64,000 nucleotides of DNA from Coprothermobacter proteolyticus DSM 5265 (GCF_000020945.1 NC_011295.1:1-64000); one strand, 5' to 3'; counted from the first letter of the stretch, positions 52,620-61,939 are shown. Translations and numbers: made by a program. The notes: generated from the letters alone by a model not told the origin.

Positions 52620-52889
52620 TTACCCGCCTGCAATGGGCGGTAGAAACACCACTGTGCAGCCTTCCTTCAAAGGCGCGTCTGTGCCACCCAAAATGCTACT
52701 GTCTCTGCCATCTATAAGTATTCGAAGACCTTTTATGGCATCCATGGCGTTTCTATATTCTGGGCCGTATTTTTGTTCCAAAAGCTCTATCAAAGTCGCC
52801 AACGTAGCCTCTGAGGGTACTTCCAAAGTTTCTTTCTCCTTTAATGTAGCTTCCCTCAGATGGCCAAAATACAGCACATTTACCAGCAT
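52620..52889 (-). CDS. MoaD/ThiS-family sulfur-carrier protein
   Basis: About 90 residues, ubiquitin-like fold with the thiocarboxylate-forming C-terminus PPIAGG. MoaD donates sulfur to molybdopterin; copies next to aldehyde ferredoxin oxidoreductase genes probably serve the tungsten pterin cofactor. ATG 52889 is preferred: GTGAGG, overlapping the aor stop, lies at correct spacing. A frame extended to 52910 would overlap aor. Confidence 0.9.
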   Translation of the reverse strand: MLVNVLYFGHLREATLKEKETLEVPSEATLATLIELLEQKYGPEYRNAMDAIKGLRILIDGRDSSILGGTDAPLKEGCTVVFLPPIAGG

Positions 52890-52896
52890 GGTAGCC

Positions 52897-54726
52897 TCAC
52901 TGAGCTGCATAATCCAGAGTAAAGTCTAGTCCAAGCTCACGAAGCTTTTCTGCCTTCGGAATCCCGGTCACCTTGTCCCAACCGCGTGCCTCGTAGTATT
53001 GGTCAAGTAGCTCATCTTGCTCAAACACCTGACCAGCGGAAGGACCATAGGGCAGAGGATCTTTCACAATACGCTCTGGCATTCTATCGTCTTCCCTGGT
53101 AAAGCCTTCACGAGCATTAAACATGCGCTCCAAGTTTACTATGCGCTCCCCTACTACCCACATGTAGTTTGGATCAGCAAATTCTTCCACTCCCGTAGCG
53201 CCATACAAAAGTTGGCTGAAGATGTCAGGACCCGTCATCAAAGATGCGAATGTGCAAAGGATACCCGTCTCAGTAAATGCTGCCCAGTCCTGGTTAAACT
53301 TAGTTATTTCTCCCTTTCCTTCCACAGCAAAGCGATCCACAGGATGTGGTATGGGAACGCCAAATAGCTCCTGAGAACCGTAGCCATAGTTATGGTCAGC
53401 ACCCAACGGCGACGTAGCCAAGTTCAAGCCGTGTGCTTTGGCCCCTCTGGGGTCATAGGCCGGTAACTCCAGCCCTTTGACTTGAATGGCATAATACTCT
53501 GAGCCTTGATTATACTTCTCTGCCATACGTTTTGTCCCTTCAGCCAACACGTTGCCGAAACCTTCTCTACGAGCGATCATTTCGATAAGTCTCGGAACAG
53601 GTTCGATGTTCCCATAGACAAGTTCTAAACCGTCAGTATCCTCTTTTGTTATTATGCCTTTTTCGTAGAGCTCATACGCAAAACCGATGCTCTGTCCTGC
53701 AGAAATCGTATCCATCCCGAGATCATCACAAAGTCTGTCTGCCAAGACAGTGAGACCTATTTCTGCCTTTCCAATGGGGCCAGAAAAAGACCAAAGTGTT
53801 TCATACTCGGGGCCCTCACTCCACACACCTTTGTAAGGCCCGTCCCAAACTTTGGTTATTTGGCTGCAGCGTATCATGCAGTTCTGACAGCCCATCTTAC
53901 GCACACGGAGCTTGTTGAACTCTGAAGCCTGTAGTTTCTCCCATTCAGGTCCTGGTGCTTCCCTAAAGTTTTTCCAAGGATACATGCCCAGCACTGCCGT
54001 AAGTTCAGATGCCTGCGTACCCGTGGTGTGCATCATCTCGTACATGGGATTACCTTTATAAGCGCCGACTTGAGCCTTCAAAGCTTGCTGGAACGCTTCG
54101 TTATTAGCTATGGGAACTTTTTGATGGCCCCTCACAGCCACGCCTTTCAGGTTTTTGGAGCCCATCACAGCTCCGCCGCCTCCACGTGCTGCCGCACGTC
54201 GGTCGCTGAAAACCCCCGCATACTTGACCAGATTCTCACCTGCGGGTCCAATGGCAGCTACACGCACATAAGGATCATTGAGTTCTTCACGGATCAATTG
54301 CTCGGTGTCGGCTAGCCCCAAACCCCACAAGTAAGAAGCATCTTTGAACTCAACTTTGTCATCATGAATCCACAGATACACAGGTTTTTCTGATTTCCCT
54401 TTTATGATGATAGCGTCGTAACCAGCAAATTTCATTTCAGGAGCAAAGAAACCACCACCTGATGACTGAAAATAGCCGCCTGTTTGTGGTGACTTGAAGT
54501 AAATCTCGAAACGAGCGCATGATTGAGCTCCAGTAGCAGCTAAAGGCCCTGCAATGAAGATGATTTCATTTTCTTCGCCCAGAGGGTCAATACCAGGCTT
54601 TAGGTCGTCATAAAGAAACTTGGCTCCAAAACCCCTTCCTCCAATGTAATCACGGACAAGTTTTTCATCCAACTCCTCAGTCGTCCACGTTCTGTTGGAC
54701 AGGTCCACACGCAGGATGCGGTTCAT
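52897..54726 (-). CDS. aor: Aldehyde ferredoxin oxidoreductase (tungsten enzyme)
   Basis: About 609 residues. Oxidises aldehydes to acids with ferredoxin, using a tungsten bis-pterin and a [4Fe-4S] cluster. Visible: the N-terminal domain RVDLSNRTWTTEELDE and GGRGFGAKF, the cluster cysteines in MGCQNCMIRCSQ with the fourth in ETGILCTFA, and pterin-contact segments such as DPRGAKAHGLNLAT. ATG 54726 follows GGGAGGTTAT; the frame could extend to 54741. In peptide fermenters this enzyme handles aldehydes from amino acid oxidation. Confidence 0.94.
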   Translation of the reverse strand: MNRILRVDLSNRTWTTEELDEKLVRDYIGGRGFGAKFLYDDLKPGIDPLGEENEIIFIAGPLAATGAQSCARFEIYFKSPQTGGYFQSSGGGFFAPEMKFAGYDAIIIKGKSEKPVYLWIHDDKVEFKDASYLWGLGLADTEQLIREELNDPYVRVAAIGPAGENLVKYAGVFSDRRAAARGGGGAVMGSKNLKGVAVRGHQKVPIANNEAFQQALKAQVGAYKGNPMYEMMHTTGTQASELTAVLGMYPWKNFREAPGPEWEKLQASEFNKLRVRKMGCQNCMIRCSQITKVWDGPYKGVWSEGPEYETLWSFSGPIGKAEIGLTVLADRLCDDLGMDTISAGQSIGFAYELYEKGIITKEDTDGLELVYGNIEPVPRLIEMIARREGFGNVLAEGTKRMAEKYNQGSEYYAIQVKGLELPAYDPRGAKAHGLNLATSPLGADHNYGYGSQELFGVPIPHPVDRFAVEGKGEITKFNQDWAAFTETGILCTFASLMTGPDIFSQLLYGATGVEEFADPNYMWVVGERIVNLERMFNAREGFTREDDRMPERIVKDPLPYGPSAGQVFEQDELLDQYYEARGWDKVTGIPKAEKLRELGLDFTLDYAAQ

Positions 54727-54858
54727 ATAACCTCCCTGCATCAGACATCGCCTCCCAAATATATAGTGTATTTTAGAATTGTATCATAATTGAAACATTA
54801 TGACGAACAATTATGCAGTGCGGGAAATGCTGAAGTGCTTTTAACATACTTAATTGCA

Positions 54859-54890
54859 GACAAGGGAGACCTTATTAGCTCTCCCTTGTC
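54859..54890 (-). terminator. Hairpin after tldE
   Basis: GACAAGGGAGA (54859-54869) and TCTCCCTTGTC (54880-54890) form a perfect 11-bp stem beyond the tldE stop. No good T-run follows on the minus strand, so termination strength is uncertain. Confidence 0.5.
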
Positions 54891-54913
54891 GTGAATAATG
54901 TTACATTTACTTG

Positions 54914-56245
54914 TTACATAAAGTTAAACTTTTCAATTTTTAGGGCTGGTGCTGTGAAAGATCCAAACTCTTCTCCAACCATCATGAGCTCGGAGCCAAT
55001 ATCTGTGGTATTTTGAAGTGCCTCCACAAAGCTTTGCAGGAATCTTGTATTGTTAAGTGCTTTGGTGACCTTCCCATCCTCGATGAGGAAGGTGCCATTT
55101 CTCGTTATACCCGTAGCAAGAACAGTCAAAGGATCCAAATAACTTCTCACGTAGTTGAGCATGGTGACGATTATGCCATGTTCTGTTTCCGCTATGAGTT
55201 GGTCCATGGACTTTTGTCCTGGGAGCATAATCACGTTGAGTGGTATGGGTGAGTAACTCATAGCTTCAGGTGGCAGAGCATGTCCAGTATTTGGATGGTT
55301 CAGTATTTTCGCAAAGCGGCTGTCAAAGACCACATCTTTGGCTTCTCCGCCTTCTATGAACTGGACAGGCTTCTTAAGGTATCCCTCAAAGTCCATAGGC
55401 AAGCGGAGTGCTGTGAGATCATCTAAGCCCCAGTCATAAATGGTCATAAACTTGGGGAATAACTGTTCACCACGATGCTGCCAGATGTAACTGTGGCCCT
55501 GATAAGCTGCCCTGGCATTAAAGCTGAAGCTGGCCATCTCACCAAGCAGCGTCCCAACAGCGAGAGGCTCTAAGATGACCGTGTATTTGCCAGGTTCCAA
55601 TGGCTCGGGATGCTGGCTATCTAAACATTTCTGCAAGGCTTTTTCAGCAAGCTGCTCCCAGATAAAGTTACCTGGATTGTTGAACTGACCAATTTGATAA
55701 CCGCTCCCCTGCCCCTTCATGTACATGGCTTTTACTAACCCCACACTGCCTTCCCACTGCAGGTGTGTTCCAGCGCTGTTTCTTATGATGACTTTTTCTC
55801 TTGTGGCATTCAGCACACCAAAAGCGTCAGCCTGTGCTTTCTCGCCTCTTTCTATCATGTTTGCTACTATGCGTGCCCTTTCGTCGTGAGCTTCTATCAA
55901 ATCCTCCACAAACCGCGATTTCATATCAAACTGCTGCTCACCTGTCTCAGCAAGCTCCAGTGTACTTTCTCCGGAAGAAAGCTCAGCATTTTGTAGAGCT
56001 TTATTCAGAAGAGCATCGGCTTCCTCAGGTTTCAGCGAGCTGGTTCCAGCAATACCTACCTTTTTGTCCTTTTCCACCACCACTGTCACGTTCAATGTTT
56101 CTTGTCGAACGTGCTGGTGTATGCGATTTACTGCAAAGCGCGTAAGCAGATTCTCTTCTGCTTGCGCCACAACAAGCGTCTTATCGGCTTTGCCGTTGTT
56201 AACAAGTTTTTCTACCATATGGCTTAAAGCGTCATCCATCATCAT
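54914..56245 (-). CDS. tldE: TldE/PmbA-family protease subunit
   Basis: 443 residues of the TldD/PmbA family without the HExxxH motif, so the inactive partner (TldE/PmbA). Family sequence includes GSVGLVKAMYMKGQG and the C-terminal GTFLIEDGKVTKALNNTRF. In E. coli TldD-TldE form a heterodimer degrading unfolded peptides and maturing microcin B17. It overlaps tldD by four bases (ATGA). Confidence 0.9.
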   Translation of the reverse strand: MMMDDALSHMVEKLVNNGKADKTLVVAQAEENLLTRFAVNRIHQHVRQETLNVTVVVEKDKKVGIAGTSSLKPEEADALLNKALQNAELSSGESTLELAETGEQQFDMKSRFVEDLIEAHDERARIVANMIERGEKAQADAFGVLNATREKVIIRNSAGTHLQWEGSVGLVKAMYMKGQGSGYQIGQFNNPGNFIWEQLAEKALQKCLDSQHPEPLEPGKYTVILEPLAVGTLLGEMASFSFNARAAYQGHSYIWQHRGEQLFPKFMTIYDWGLDDLTALRLPMDFEGYLKKPVQFIEGGEAKDVVFDSRFAKILNHPNTGHALPPEAMSYSPIPLNVIMLPGQKSMDQLIAETEHGIIVTMLNYVRSYLDPLTVLATGITRNGTFLIEDGKVTKALNNTRFLQSFVEALQNTTDIGSELMMVGEEFGSFTAPALKIEKFNFM

Positions 56246-57675
56246 TCGTTGCCACCTACCTTTATGTTCTTAAACAGCGCAGGAGCTGTGCCGTGTGCCA
56301 CACGCATGACCTGTCCAGGTTCTCCCTTGCCGCAGTTCGGTAAGCCCCAAACACGCCACTCCTGAGGACCAGCTACTGCCACCAGGCTGTTCCAGAACTC
56401 CGGCGTTATACCCCAGTAAGATGGGTTTTTGTAAAGCCTGCCCTTCTTACCATTCTTGATTTCCCATGCTGCTTCAGACCCAAAGTGGAAATTCAAGCGC
56501 TTGTCATCGATGGACCAGTTTTTATTTATGTCAAACACGAAACCTTCGCCAGCCATGTCCATGAGTTCTTCTAACGTTTTATCTCCGGGCAATAGGTTCA
56601 CATTGGTCATACGAACAATGGGCAAGGACCACCAGCCGTCACCCCTACTGGCACCAGAAGAACTATGCCCAATCTGAGCAGAGGTCTCCCTGTCGCTCAA
56701 GTAATCCACCAGTAGGCCTTCCTTGATAAGGTAAACCTGATGGGCCGGCGTTCCTTCATCATCCCAACCAAAACTGCCTAGGCCATAAGGAAGTGTTGGA
56801 TCGCTGGTTATGTTCATGGCTGGACTGCCATATTGAAGCTTGCCCAGGTTATCCAGAGTTGCAAAGGATGTGCCTGCGTAAGATGCCTCATAACCCAACA
56901 CGCGGTCCAATTCCGTGGCATGACCCACAGATTCATGTACTTGGAGTGAGAGTTGTGGGCCCAATATGATGATGTTTGCTACGCCCTGGGGTAAATTTGG
57001 TGCTGTTAAAAGTGCCACGGCCAGGTCAGCCACTTCTTCAGCGTGATGTACAAAATCCATCTCTTCAATGAACTCCCAGCCAGCTTTACGAAAATCGCCA
57101 AAAGAATTGGGATAACTCTTTACTTGCATTTGTGTGCCTTCCATGGCAGTACACTGAATTTGCCCGCCTGACTCTACATAATGTTGAGTCACATAAGAGC
57201 CTTCAGAGCTGAAAAACTCCTTTTCCTCTTCCCAAAACTGCAAAAAATGCTCGCGGTGCTTCAATTGCGGCTTTGTAGCCATAACCTTGTCAGCCTCTAA
57301 CAGCAAGCTGACTTTTTTATCTAGTGGAACCGTAAAAGGGTCAATCTCCATGGGGCCTTCGTAATGTCCACTTACTGGGGGCTGATGTAGCCACTCAATT
57401 TTTTTCTTGTTTACGTTGGCAGAAGCCCGTGCAATGCCCACTGCATCAGAAACAACCTTCTCAGGCTTGTCAAAATCATAACTGGCTGCAAAACCAAAGG
57501 AACCGTCTACCAGCACCCTAAGGTTGTAACCTTCTGTTTCTTCCAACCCTACTTGCTCCAACTTTCCGTCGCGGACGAAAATGTTTTCAGTTCTTCTGCG
57601 TACCCTTCTGGCATCAGCGTAACTTGCTCCTTGGTCTAAAGCTTTCTGCACTAAACCTTCTAGGAAATCTTTCAA
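56242..57675 (-). CDS. tldD: TldD-family metalloprotease subunit
   Basis: 477 residues. The zinc site VHESVGHATELDR has the HExxxH motif of active TldD. Also seen are RRRTENIFVRDGKLE near the start, typical of the family, and SDRETSAQIGHSSSGASRGDGWW. The start follows GGAGGTGG read on the minus strand. The partner subunit follows in the same operon. The gene diverges from dnaA across the origin-proximal region. Confidence 0.93.
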   Translation of the reverse strand: MKDFLEGLVQKALDQGASYADARRVRRRTENIFVRDGKLEQVGLEETEGYNLRVLVDGSFGFAASYDFDKPEKVVSDAVGIARASANVNKKKIEWLHQPPVSGHYEGPMEIDPFTVPLDKKVSLLLEADKVMATKPQLKHREHFLQFWEEEKEFFSSEGSYVTQHYVESGGQIQCTAMEGTQMQVKSYPNSFGDFRKAGWEFIEEMDFVHHAEEVADLAVALLTAPNLPQGVANIIILGPQLSLQVHESVGHATELDRVLGYEASYAGTSFATLDNLGKLQYGSPAMNITSDPTLPYGLGSFGWDDEGTPAHQVYLIKEGLLVDYLSDRETSAQIGHSSSGASRGDGWWSLPIVRMTNVNLLPGDKTLEELMDMAGEGFVFDINKNWSIDDKRLNFHFGSEAAWEIKNGKKGRLYKNPSYWGITPEFWNSLVAVAGPQEWRVWGLPNCGKGEPGQVMRVAHGTAPALFKNIKVGGNE

Positions 57676-57794
57676 TTGAAACCCACCTCCTTATATACAC
57701 AGCTATTATATACACGGTTTACCTTCGAAAAAACGTTTTTCTAAGAAACCCAAAAAACATGTTTCACCTTTGTTTACAACAATTCTTTCTCGAA

Positions 57795-57812
57795 ATGTTC
57801 CACGTGGAACAT
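57795..57812 (+). promoter_or_regulatory. parS-like centromere site next to dnaA
   Basis: Same perfect palindrome ATGTTCCACGTGGAACAT as at 52455, here 118 bases before the dnaA start. A half-site TGTTTCAC lies about 35 bases upstream. Origin-proximal parS is the rule in bacteria with ParB. Confidence 0.9.
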
Positions 57813-57841
57813 GGAAAAGGGTGTTGGAACTTTTTTGTGGG

Positions 57842-57915
57842 TTTTCCACAGAGCCCTGTGGAAAATGTGGATAACTTTTTAGTAAGCTGTGGATATGTGA
57901 TAGAATTTTCCACAG
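57842..57915 (+). promoter_or_regulatory. DnaA-box cluster upstream of dnaA
   Basis: A 10-bp inverted repeat TTTTCCACAG (57842-57851)/CTGTGGAAAA (57856-57865) is followed by TGTGGATAA (57866-57874, a perfect DnaA box), TGTGGATAT (57888-57896) and TTTTCCACAG (57906-57915). It probably serves dnaA autoregulation and as the upstream half of a bipartite origin. Confidence 0.8.
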
Positions 57916-57929
57916 GAGGTGTGGAGAAC

Positions 57930-59255
57930 ATGGACCCGAAAGAGCTTTGGAAAAGGTTTTTGCTGGAAATCCAGAAGTACGTAAGCAAACCGGCTTTCGA
58001 GATGTGGTTTAAAGACAGTGCCATAGACAGTCTAAGCGAAGACAAAGTTACCATTTCTGTATCGTCTGATACTGCAAAGGACTACATCGAAGAGAACTAC
58101 ATGCCCATAGTAAAAGAAGCATTGAGGCGCATTACGGGCATGGCTTTAGAAGTAGAAGTAATTGTTCAGAAAAAGAATACCCCTGATGTTTTCTCAGATA
58201 ACCCGGTAAAAAAAGGTAAGCCAAAATCCCTCATTAGGCTGAATCCACGATATACCTTTGACGAGTTCGTGGTAGGAGATTCCAACAGACTTGCCTATGC
58301 TGGAGCCAGAGCAGTGGCAGAAAACCCCGGAAAGAGATTCAACCCATTGTTCATATGGGGAGGCGTTGGGCTGGGCAAAACACACCTTTTGCATGCCATA
58401 GGTAACTACCTCCTTCAACAGCAGGAACCGGACATGCAAGTACTGTACATCACCGCTGAAGAGTTCACCAACGAGATGGTGGAAAGTATTAAAAAGAATA
58501 GCCCAGAAGATTTTCGCGCCCACTACAGGACAGTGGACGTCTTGCTCATAGACGATATACAGTTCATTGCAGGCAAGGAAGCTACTCAGACTGAATTCTT
58601 CCACACGTTCAACACCTTGTATCAGGCTGGAAAACAAATTGTCATAACCAGCGATCATCCACCGCAAGAGCTAACGCTGCTAGAAGACAGGCTCAGGAGC
58701 CGCTTCCAACAAGGACTTACCGTGGACATACAAAGACCAGACTTTGAAACCCGCGTTGCCATACTGGAGCGGAAAGCACAGAAAGAAGGACTTGACGTAC
58801 CCAGTGAAGTTATAGAATTCATAGCTCACGCCGTGGCCACAAACATAAGAGAACTAGAAGGTGCTTTAACTAAGGTAACTGCATTAGCCACTTTGCAGAA
58901 TGTACCGATGACCTTGGGACTAGCAAAGCAAGCCTTGGGCGATGTGAATACCAACCAAAGCGCTGTTTTAAATGCACAAACCATAGCTGAGCAGGTAGCG
59001 TCCTATTTTGGCATGACCTTAGAAGACCTTAAGTCCAGTAAAAGAAACCAGGATTTAGTTATGCCAAGACAAATTGCCATGTATCTTATTCGCCAATACA
59101 CCGATATGTCATATCCAGAAATTGCAGCTTTTTTCAACAAGAAGGACCACACTACTGTCATGTATGCCATAACCAAAATAAAAGATGCACAGCTTAACAA
59201 TGTTTCCATCAGGCATTACGTTAACGATATAAAGAAAAGACTTAACTTGTTGTAA
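57930..59255 (+). CDS. dnaA: Chromosomal replication initiator DnaA
   Basis: 441 residues. Domain I (about 1-85) begins DPKELWKRFLLEIQKYVSKPAF. A short linker follows. The AAA+ domain III (about 105-330) carries Walker A GGVGLGKTHLLHA and Walker B VDVLLIDDIQF; SRFQQGLTVDIQRPDFETR is the sensor/arginine-finger region. Domain IV (about 345-441) ends with the DnaA-box-binding signature YFNKKDHTTVMYA. ATG 57930 follows AGGAGGTG; the longer open frame from 57624 crosses the origin motifs and is rejected. Confidence 0.97.
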   Translation: MDPKELWKRFLLEIQKYVSKPAFEMWFKDSAIDSLSEDKVTISVSSDTAKDYIEENYMPIVKEALRRITGMALEVEVIVQKKNTPDVFSDNPVKKGKPKSLIRLNPRYTFDEFVVGDSNRLAYAGARAVAENPGKRFNPLFIWGGVGLGKTHLLHAIGNYLLQQQEPDMQVLYITAEEFTNEMVESIKKNSPEDFRAHYRTVDVLLIDDIQFIAGKEATQTEFFHTFNTLYQAGKQIVITSDHPPQELTLLEDRLRSRFQQGLTVDIQRPDFETRVAILERKAQKEGLDVPSEVIEFIAHAVATNIRELEGALTKVTALATLQNVPMTLGLAKQALGDVNTNQSAVLNAQTIAEQVASYFGMTLEDLKSSKRNQDLVMPRQIAMYLIRQYTDMSYPEIAAFFNKKDHTTVMYAITKIKDAQLNNVSIRHYVNDIKKRLNLL

Positions 59256-59297
59256 CTCTGCTTCGAAAAAGTATCTTGTGAATAAGACTATTCACCT

Positions 59298-59534
59298 TGT
59301 GGATCAACAAAAGAAAAACTGGGGATGCTGTGGATAAGTTTTTATGATTCCATTTTCAGGTGCATACTGTGGAAAATAGTCCACAGGTTTTCCACAGTAT
59401 GCACACCCTTTATACGCACGTTTCGTTAGAGTTTTCCACAATGTACACAGTAATACTACGACGACGGGATTATTTTTCCATAATTAAAACACATAGTAGC
59501 CGTCATAGAACATCGGAAAAGTACAAGAAAAATA
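59298..59534 (+). other. Replication origin region (oriC candidate)
   Basis: Non-coding, between dnaA and the ZIP/dnaN genes. DnaA boxes: TGTGGATCA (59298), TGTGGATAA (59329, perfect), TGTGGAAAA (59368), TTTTCCACA (59388) and TTTTCCACA (59432). Two of these form arms of a perfect 17-bp inverted repeat (59360-59376 with 59388-59404). AT-rich sequence at about 59466-59534 could be the unwinding element. With the boxes upstream of dnaA this gives a bipartite origin as in Bacillus. Confidence 0.82.
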
Positions 59535-60326
59535 TTAGCCCAGAGCCACGTCCAGAATCATCATAATTACAAAACCAATGGCTACTCCAATAGTGCTCAC
59601 ATTTGAATGTGGCCCAGTCTGTGATTCAGGAATAAGCTCTTCTACTACCACATAGATCATTGCACCAGCGGCAAAGGCAAGAAGATAAGGGAGTATGCTT
59701 ACCACCACATTGGTTAAAAGCAAAGTAATAACAGCGGCAACAGGTTCTACTATACCTGAGAGAATCCCATAAATGACAGATTTGCTTAAGGGTAGCCCTT
59801 CTGCTCTCAAAGGGAGAGATATGATTGCCCCTTCTGGTATGTTCTGAAGAGCAATGCCCAGTGAAAGAACATACGCCGCAGCGAAGCTGGTCTGTGCGGA
59901 ACCTTGCAAAGCACTGGCGAAAAGAACACCTACAGCCATACCTTCAGGAATGTTGTGCAAAGTAACAGCAAGTACAAGCATGGTAACCCGCTGTAAATTA
60001 GACCGAGGCCCCTCCGGAGACTGCTGATCAAGGTGGAGGTGAGGGATCACATTGTCAAGAAAAAGCAGAAAAAAGATGCCAAACAAAAAGCCCACAGCTG
60101 CTGGTAGCCAAGCAAATCTACCAAATTGTTCAGACATTTCAATAGAGGGTAGGAGCAAAGACCAAACTGATGCGGCAATCATCACACCAGCAGAAAACCC
60201 TAAGAGAAAGTTCTGAAGAGATGGTTTGGGTTCTTTTTTCATTAGTAGCACCGAAAGGGCGCCAGCTGAGGTCCCAATAAAAGGGATCAATATGCCCAAA
60301 GCTATAGTCCAAGGGATTGACAGAAT
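59535..60326 (-). CDS. ZIP-family metal transporter
   Basis: About 264 residues, eight helices. The metal-binding helices carry TLHNIPEGMAVG (HNxPEG) and LQNIPEGAIIS, typical of the GufA/ZupT branch that imports zinc and other divalent metals; a His-rich loop PHLHLD lies before helix 4. An in-frame stop precedes ATT 60326 and CTG 60323; the strong AAGGAGG lies seven bases before ATT. The first ATG/GTG/TTG choice, TTG 60299, is too far from that site and would remove part of helix 1, so an unusual start codon is likely. Confidence 0.85.
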   Translation of the reverse strand: MLSIPWTIALGILIPFIGTSAGALSVLLMKKEPKPSLQNFLLGFSAGVMIAASVWSLLLPSIEMSEQFGRFAWLPAAVGFLFGIFFLLFLDNVIPHLHLDQQSPEGPRSNLQRVTMLVLAVTLHNIPEGMAVGVLFASALQGSAQTSFAAAYVLSLGIALQNIPEGAIISLPLRAEGLPLSKSVIYGILSGIVEPVAAVITLLLTNVVVSILPYLLAFAAGAMIYVVVEELIPESQTGPHSNVSTIGVAIGFVIMMILDVALG

Positions 60327-60594
60327 GCATCAGCCTCCTTCCACTAGTTATTAATGATTATAAGCAACGCTTAATGGTTCTCCAGCCATGAGCAAAAAGC
60401 AGAACTACTTTGCATCTGGTTAAAGCAAAATCAGAGTAAGCTAACTGCATAGTTCCCACTGTGAAGTAGGATGGCAGCTTTTAGTGTTTGTGATAAAATT
60501 GTAATATATATAAAGAGGTATAGATAAAACCACAGGAATTAAGATATATTGAAGGCGCTCTGGAAGAATAAATTAGCGGGGAGGTACACACGTT

Positions 60595-61680
60595 ATGCCA
60601 ATAATACTACGTAAAGAAGAGCTTATTCAATCCTTAGAAGCGGTCCTCAGGCATGTTCCAAAGAAAACCACTCAACCGGTTTTGTACAATATTCTGCTGG
60701 AAGCCACTGATACCGCTCTAAAGATAACTGGTACCGACATGAAAAGTGCATTGTCCTACAAAATAGCATTGGAAGCAGCGGAAGAACTTCGTACTACGGT
60801 ACCTGCAAAGTTTTTCTCTGACTTTGTAAAGAAAGCCCCAGGATCTGAAGTACAGTTGGAAGTGGGTGAGAATTATCTATCCATTTCCTCTGGTAGCGCT
60901 TCCCTAAAGCTTTCTACCCTGCCGCCAGAGGAGTATCCAGAGCTCGAAGTTTTGCAGGGAAACACTTTTACCGTGGATGCTGCTACTCTTAAAAAGGCTG
61001 TTGATGCCGTGAAAAAGAACGTCTCCAAAGGCGAGCTAAGGAATCCAGTGTTGGAGGGCATTCTCCTGGATGGATCAGAGGGTATGCTCATTGCAGTGGG
61101 AACAGATGGCCACAGGTTGGCTGCCTGTAAAACAGACTTACAGGTCACCGAAACAGCTTGTTTGCCTGCTGATGTGCTTAGCGATGTTTGTGATACGTTG
61201 GTAAATACGGGTAGCACAGCCTATATAACCTTTGGTGACGGCGAAGTTGCTTTCGAAAACGATGTCATTTATGCGGTAATACGTACTTTAGAAGGCCAAT
61301 TTCCGCCCTGGAGAAGTGTTATTCCAAAAACCGTCGAAACCACAGTGAGACTCTCCAAGAAGACCATGGGAGATGTACTGGATCGTGCAGGTATGCTTGC
61401 GAAAACCTATGACGATGCTGTGCGTCTAACACTAGAAGATGGAAGTTTAACCATATCGGCTGAGGTCCCCGAGCTCGGTTCCTTCGTGGAGAGTATTCCT
61501 GTAGATAAAGAGGGACCTGATTTAAAAATAGCTTGCAATTATGCTTATTTACAGGATGTGCTTTCTGGCATCGACGAAGACAATGTTGTATTTGGACTAA
61601 CCAGCCCACTGCATCCCATAGTAATCAGGCCGGTGGAGTCTGAAAACTATGTGGGGTTGGTTATGCCTATGAAACTGTGA
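60595..61680 (+). CDS. dnaN: DNA polymerase III beta sliding clamp
   Basis: 361 residues, three repeats of the clamp fold: VLRHVPKKTTQPVLYNILLEA near the start, KGELRNPVLEGILLDGSEGML with TDGHRLA in the middle and the terminal YVGLVMPMKL corresponding to the family's ending MPMRL. It holds the replicative polymerase on DNA. GGGGAGG precedes the ATG by ten bases. The S4-domain gene follows immediately. Confidence 0.97.
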   Translation: MPIILRKEELIQSLEAVLRHVPKKTTQPVLYNILLEATDTALKITGTDMKSALSYKIALEAAEELRTTVPAKFFSDFVKKAPGSEVQLEVGENYLSISSGSASLKLSTLPPEEYPELEVLQGNTFTVDAATLKKAVDAVKKNVSKGELRNPVLEGILLDGSEGMLIAVGTDGHRLAACKTDLQVTETACLPADVLSDVCDTLVNTGSTAYITFGDGEVAFENDVIYAVIRTLEGQFPPWRSVIPKTVETTVRLSKKTMGDVLDRAGMLAKTYDDAVRLTLEDGSLTISAEVPELGSFVESIPVDKEGPDLKIACNYAYLQDVLSGIDEDNVVFGLTSPLHPIVIRPVESENYVGLVMPMKL

Positions 61681-61914
61681 TTGAGTAGGGAAGCTATCGT
61701 CATCATGATTGAGCTGCAGCAGTTTCTAAAAATTGTTCTAAATGTAACTGGAGGCGAAGCAAAGCACATTATCCAAGATGGCTTGGTTTGCGTAAATGGC
61801 GTCGTAGAAACTCGCCGTTCACGGAAGCTCGCTCAGGAAGATGTAGTGGAAGTAAATTTGGAAGAGGTAGCTGGTGAAAAATTCAAGGTGTCTGATTTCA
61901 TAAAAGGACAGTAG
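61681..61914 (+). CDS. S4-domain RNA-binding protein (YaaA/RlbA-like)
   Basis: A 77-residue S4 domain: LQQFLKIVLNVTGGEAKHIIQDGLVCVNGVVETRRSRKL shown in part, with the family's GGEAK and VNG-E-RR pattern. TTG 61681 abuts the dnaN stop; ATG 61705 is the alternative. In Firmicutes the homologue (yaaA) lies between dnaN and recF; here recF does not follow. Its function is likely in ribosome assembly. Confidence 0.88.
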   Translation: MSREAIVIMIELQQFLKIVLNVTGGEAKHIIQDGLVCVNGVVETRRSRKLAQEDVVEVNLEEVAGEKFKVSDFIKGQ

Positions 61915-61939
61915 AAAGCGTTTAGAATCCATGGCAGAG

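Noticed and set aside
57624-57929. N-terminal extension of DnaA
   Set aside because: The open frame crosses parS and DnaA boxes and lacks homology; ATG 57930 has a perfect ribosome binding site.
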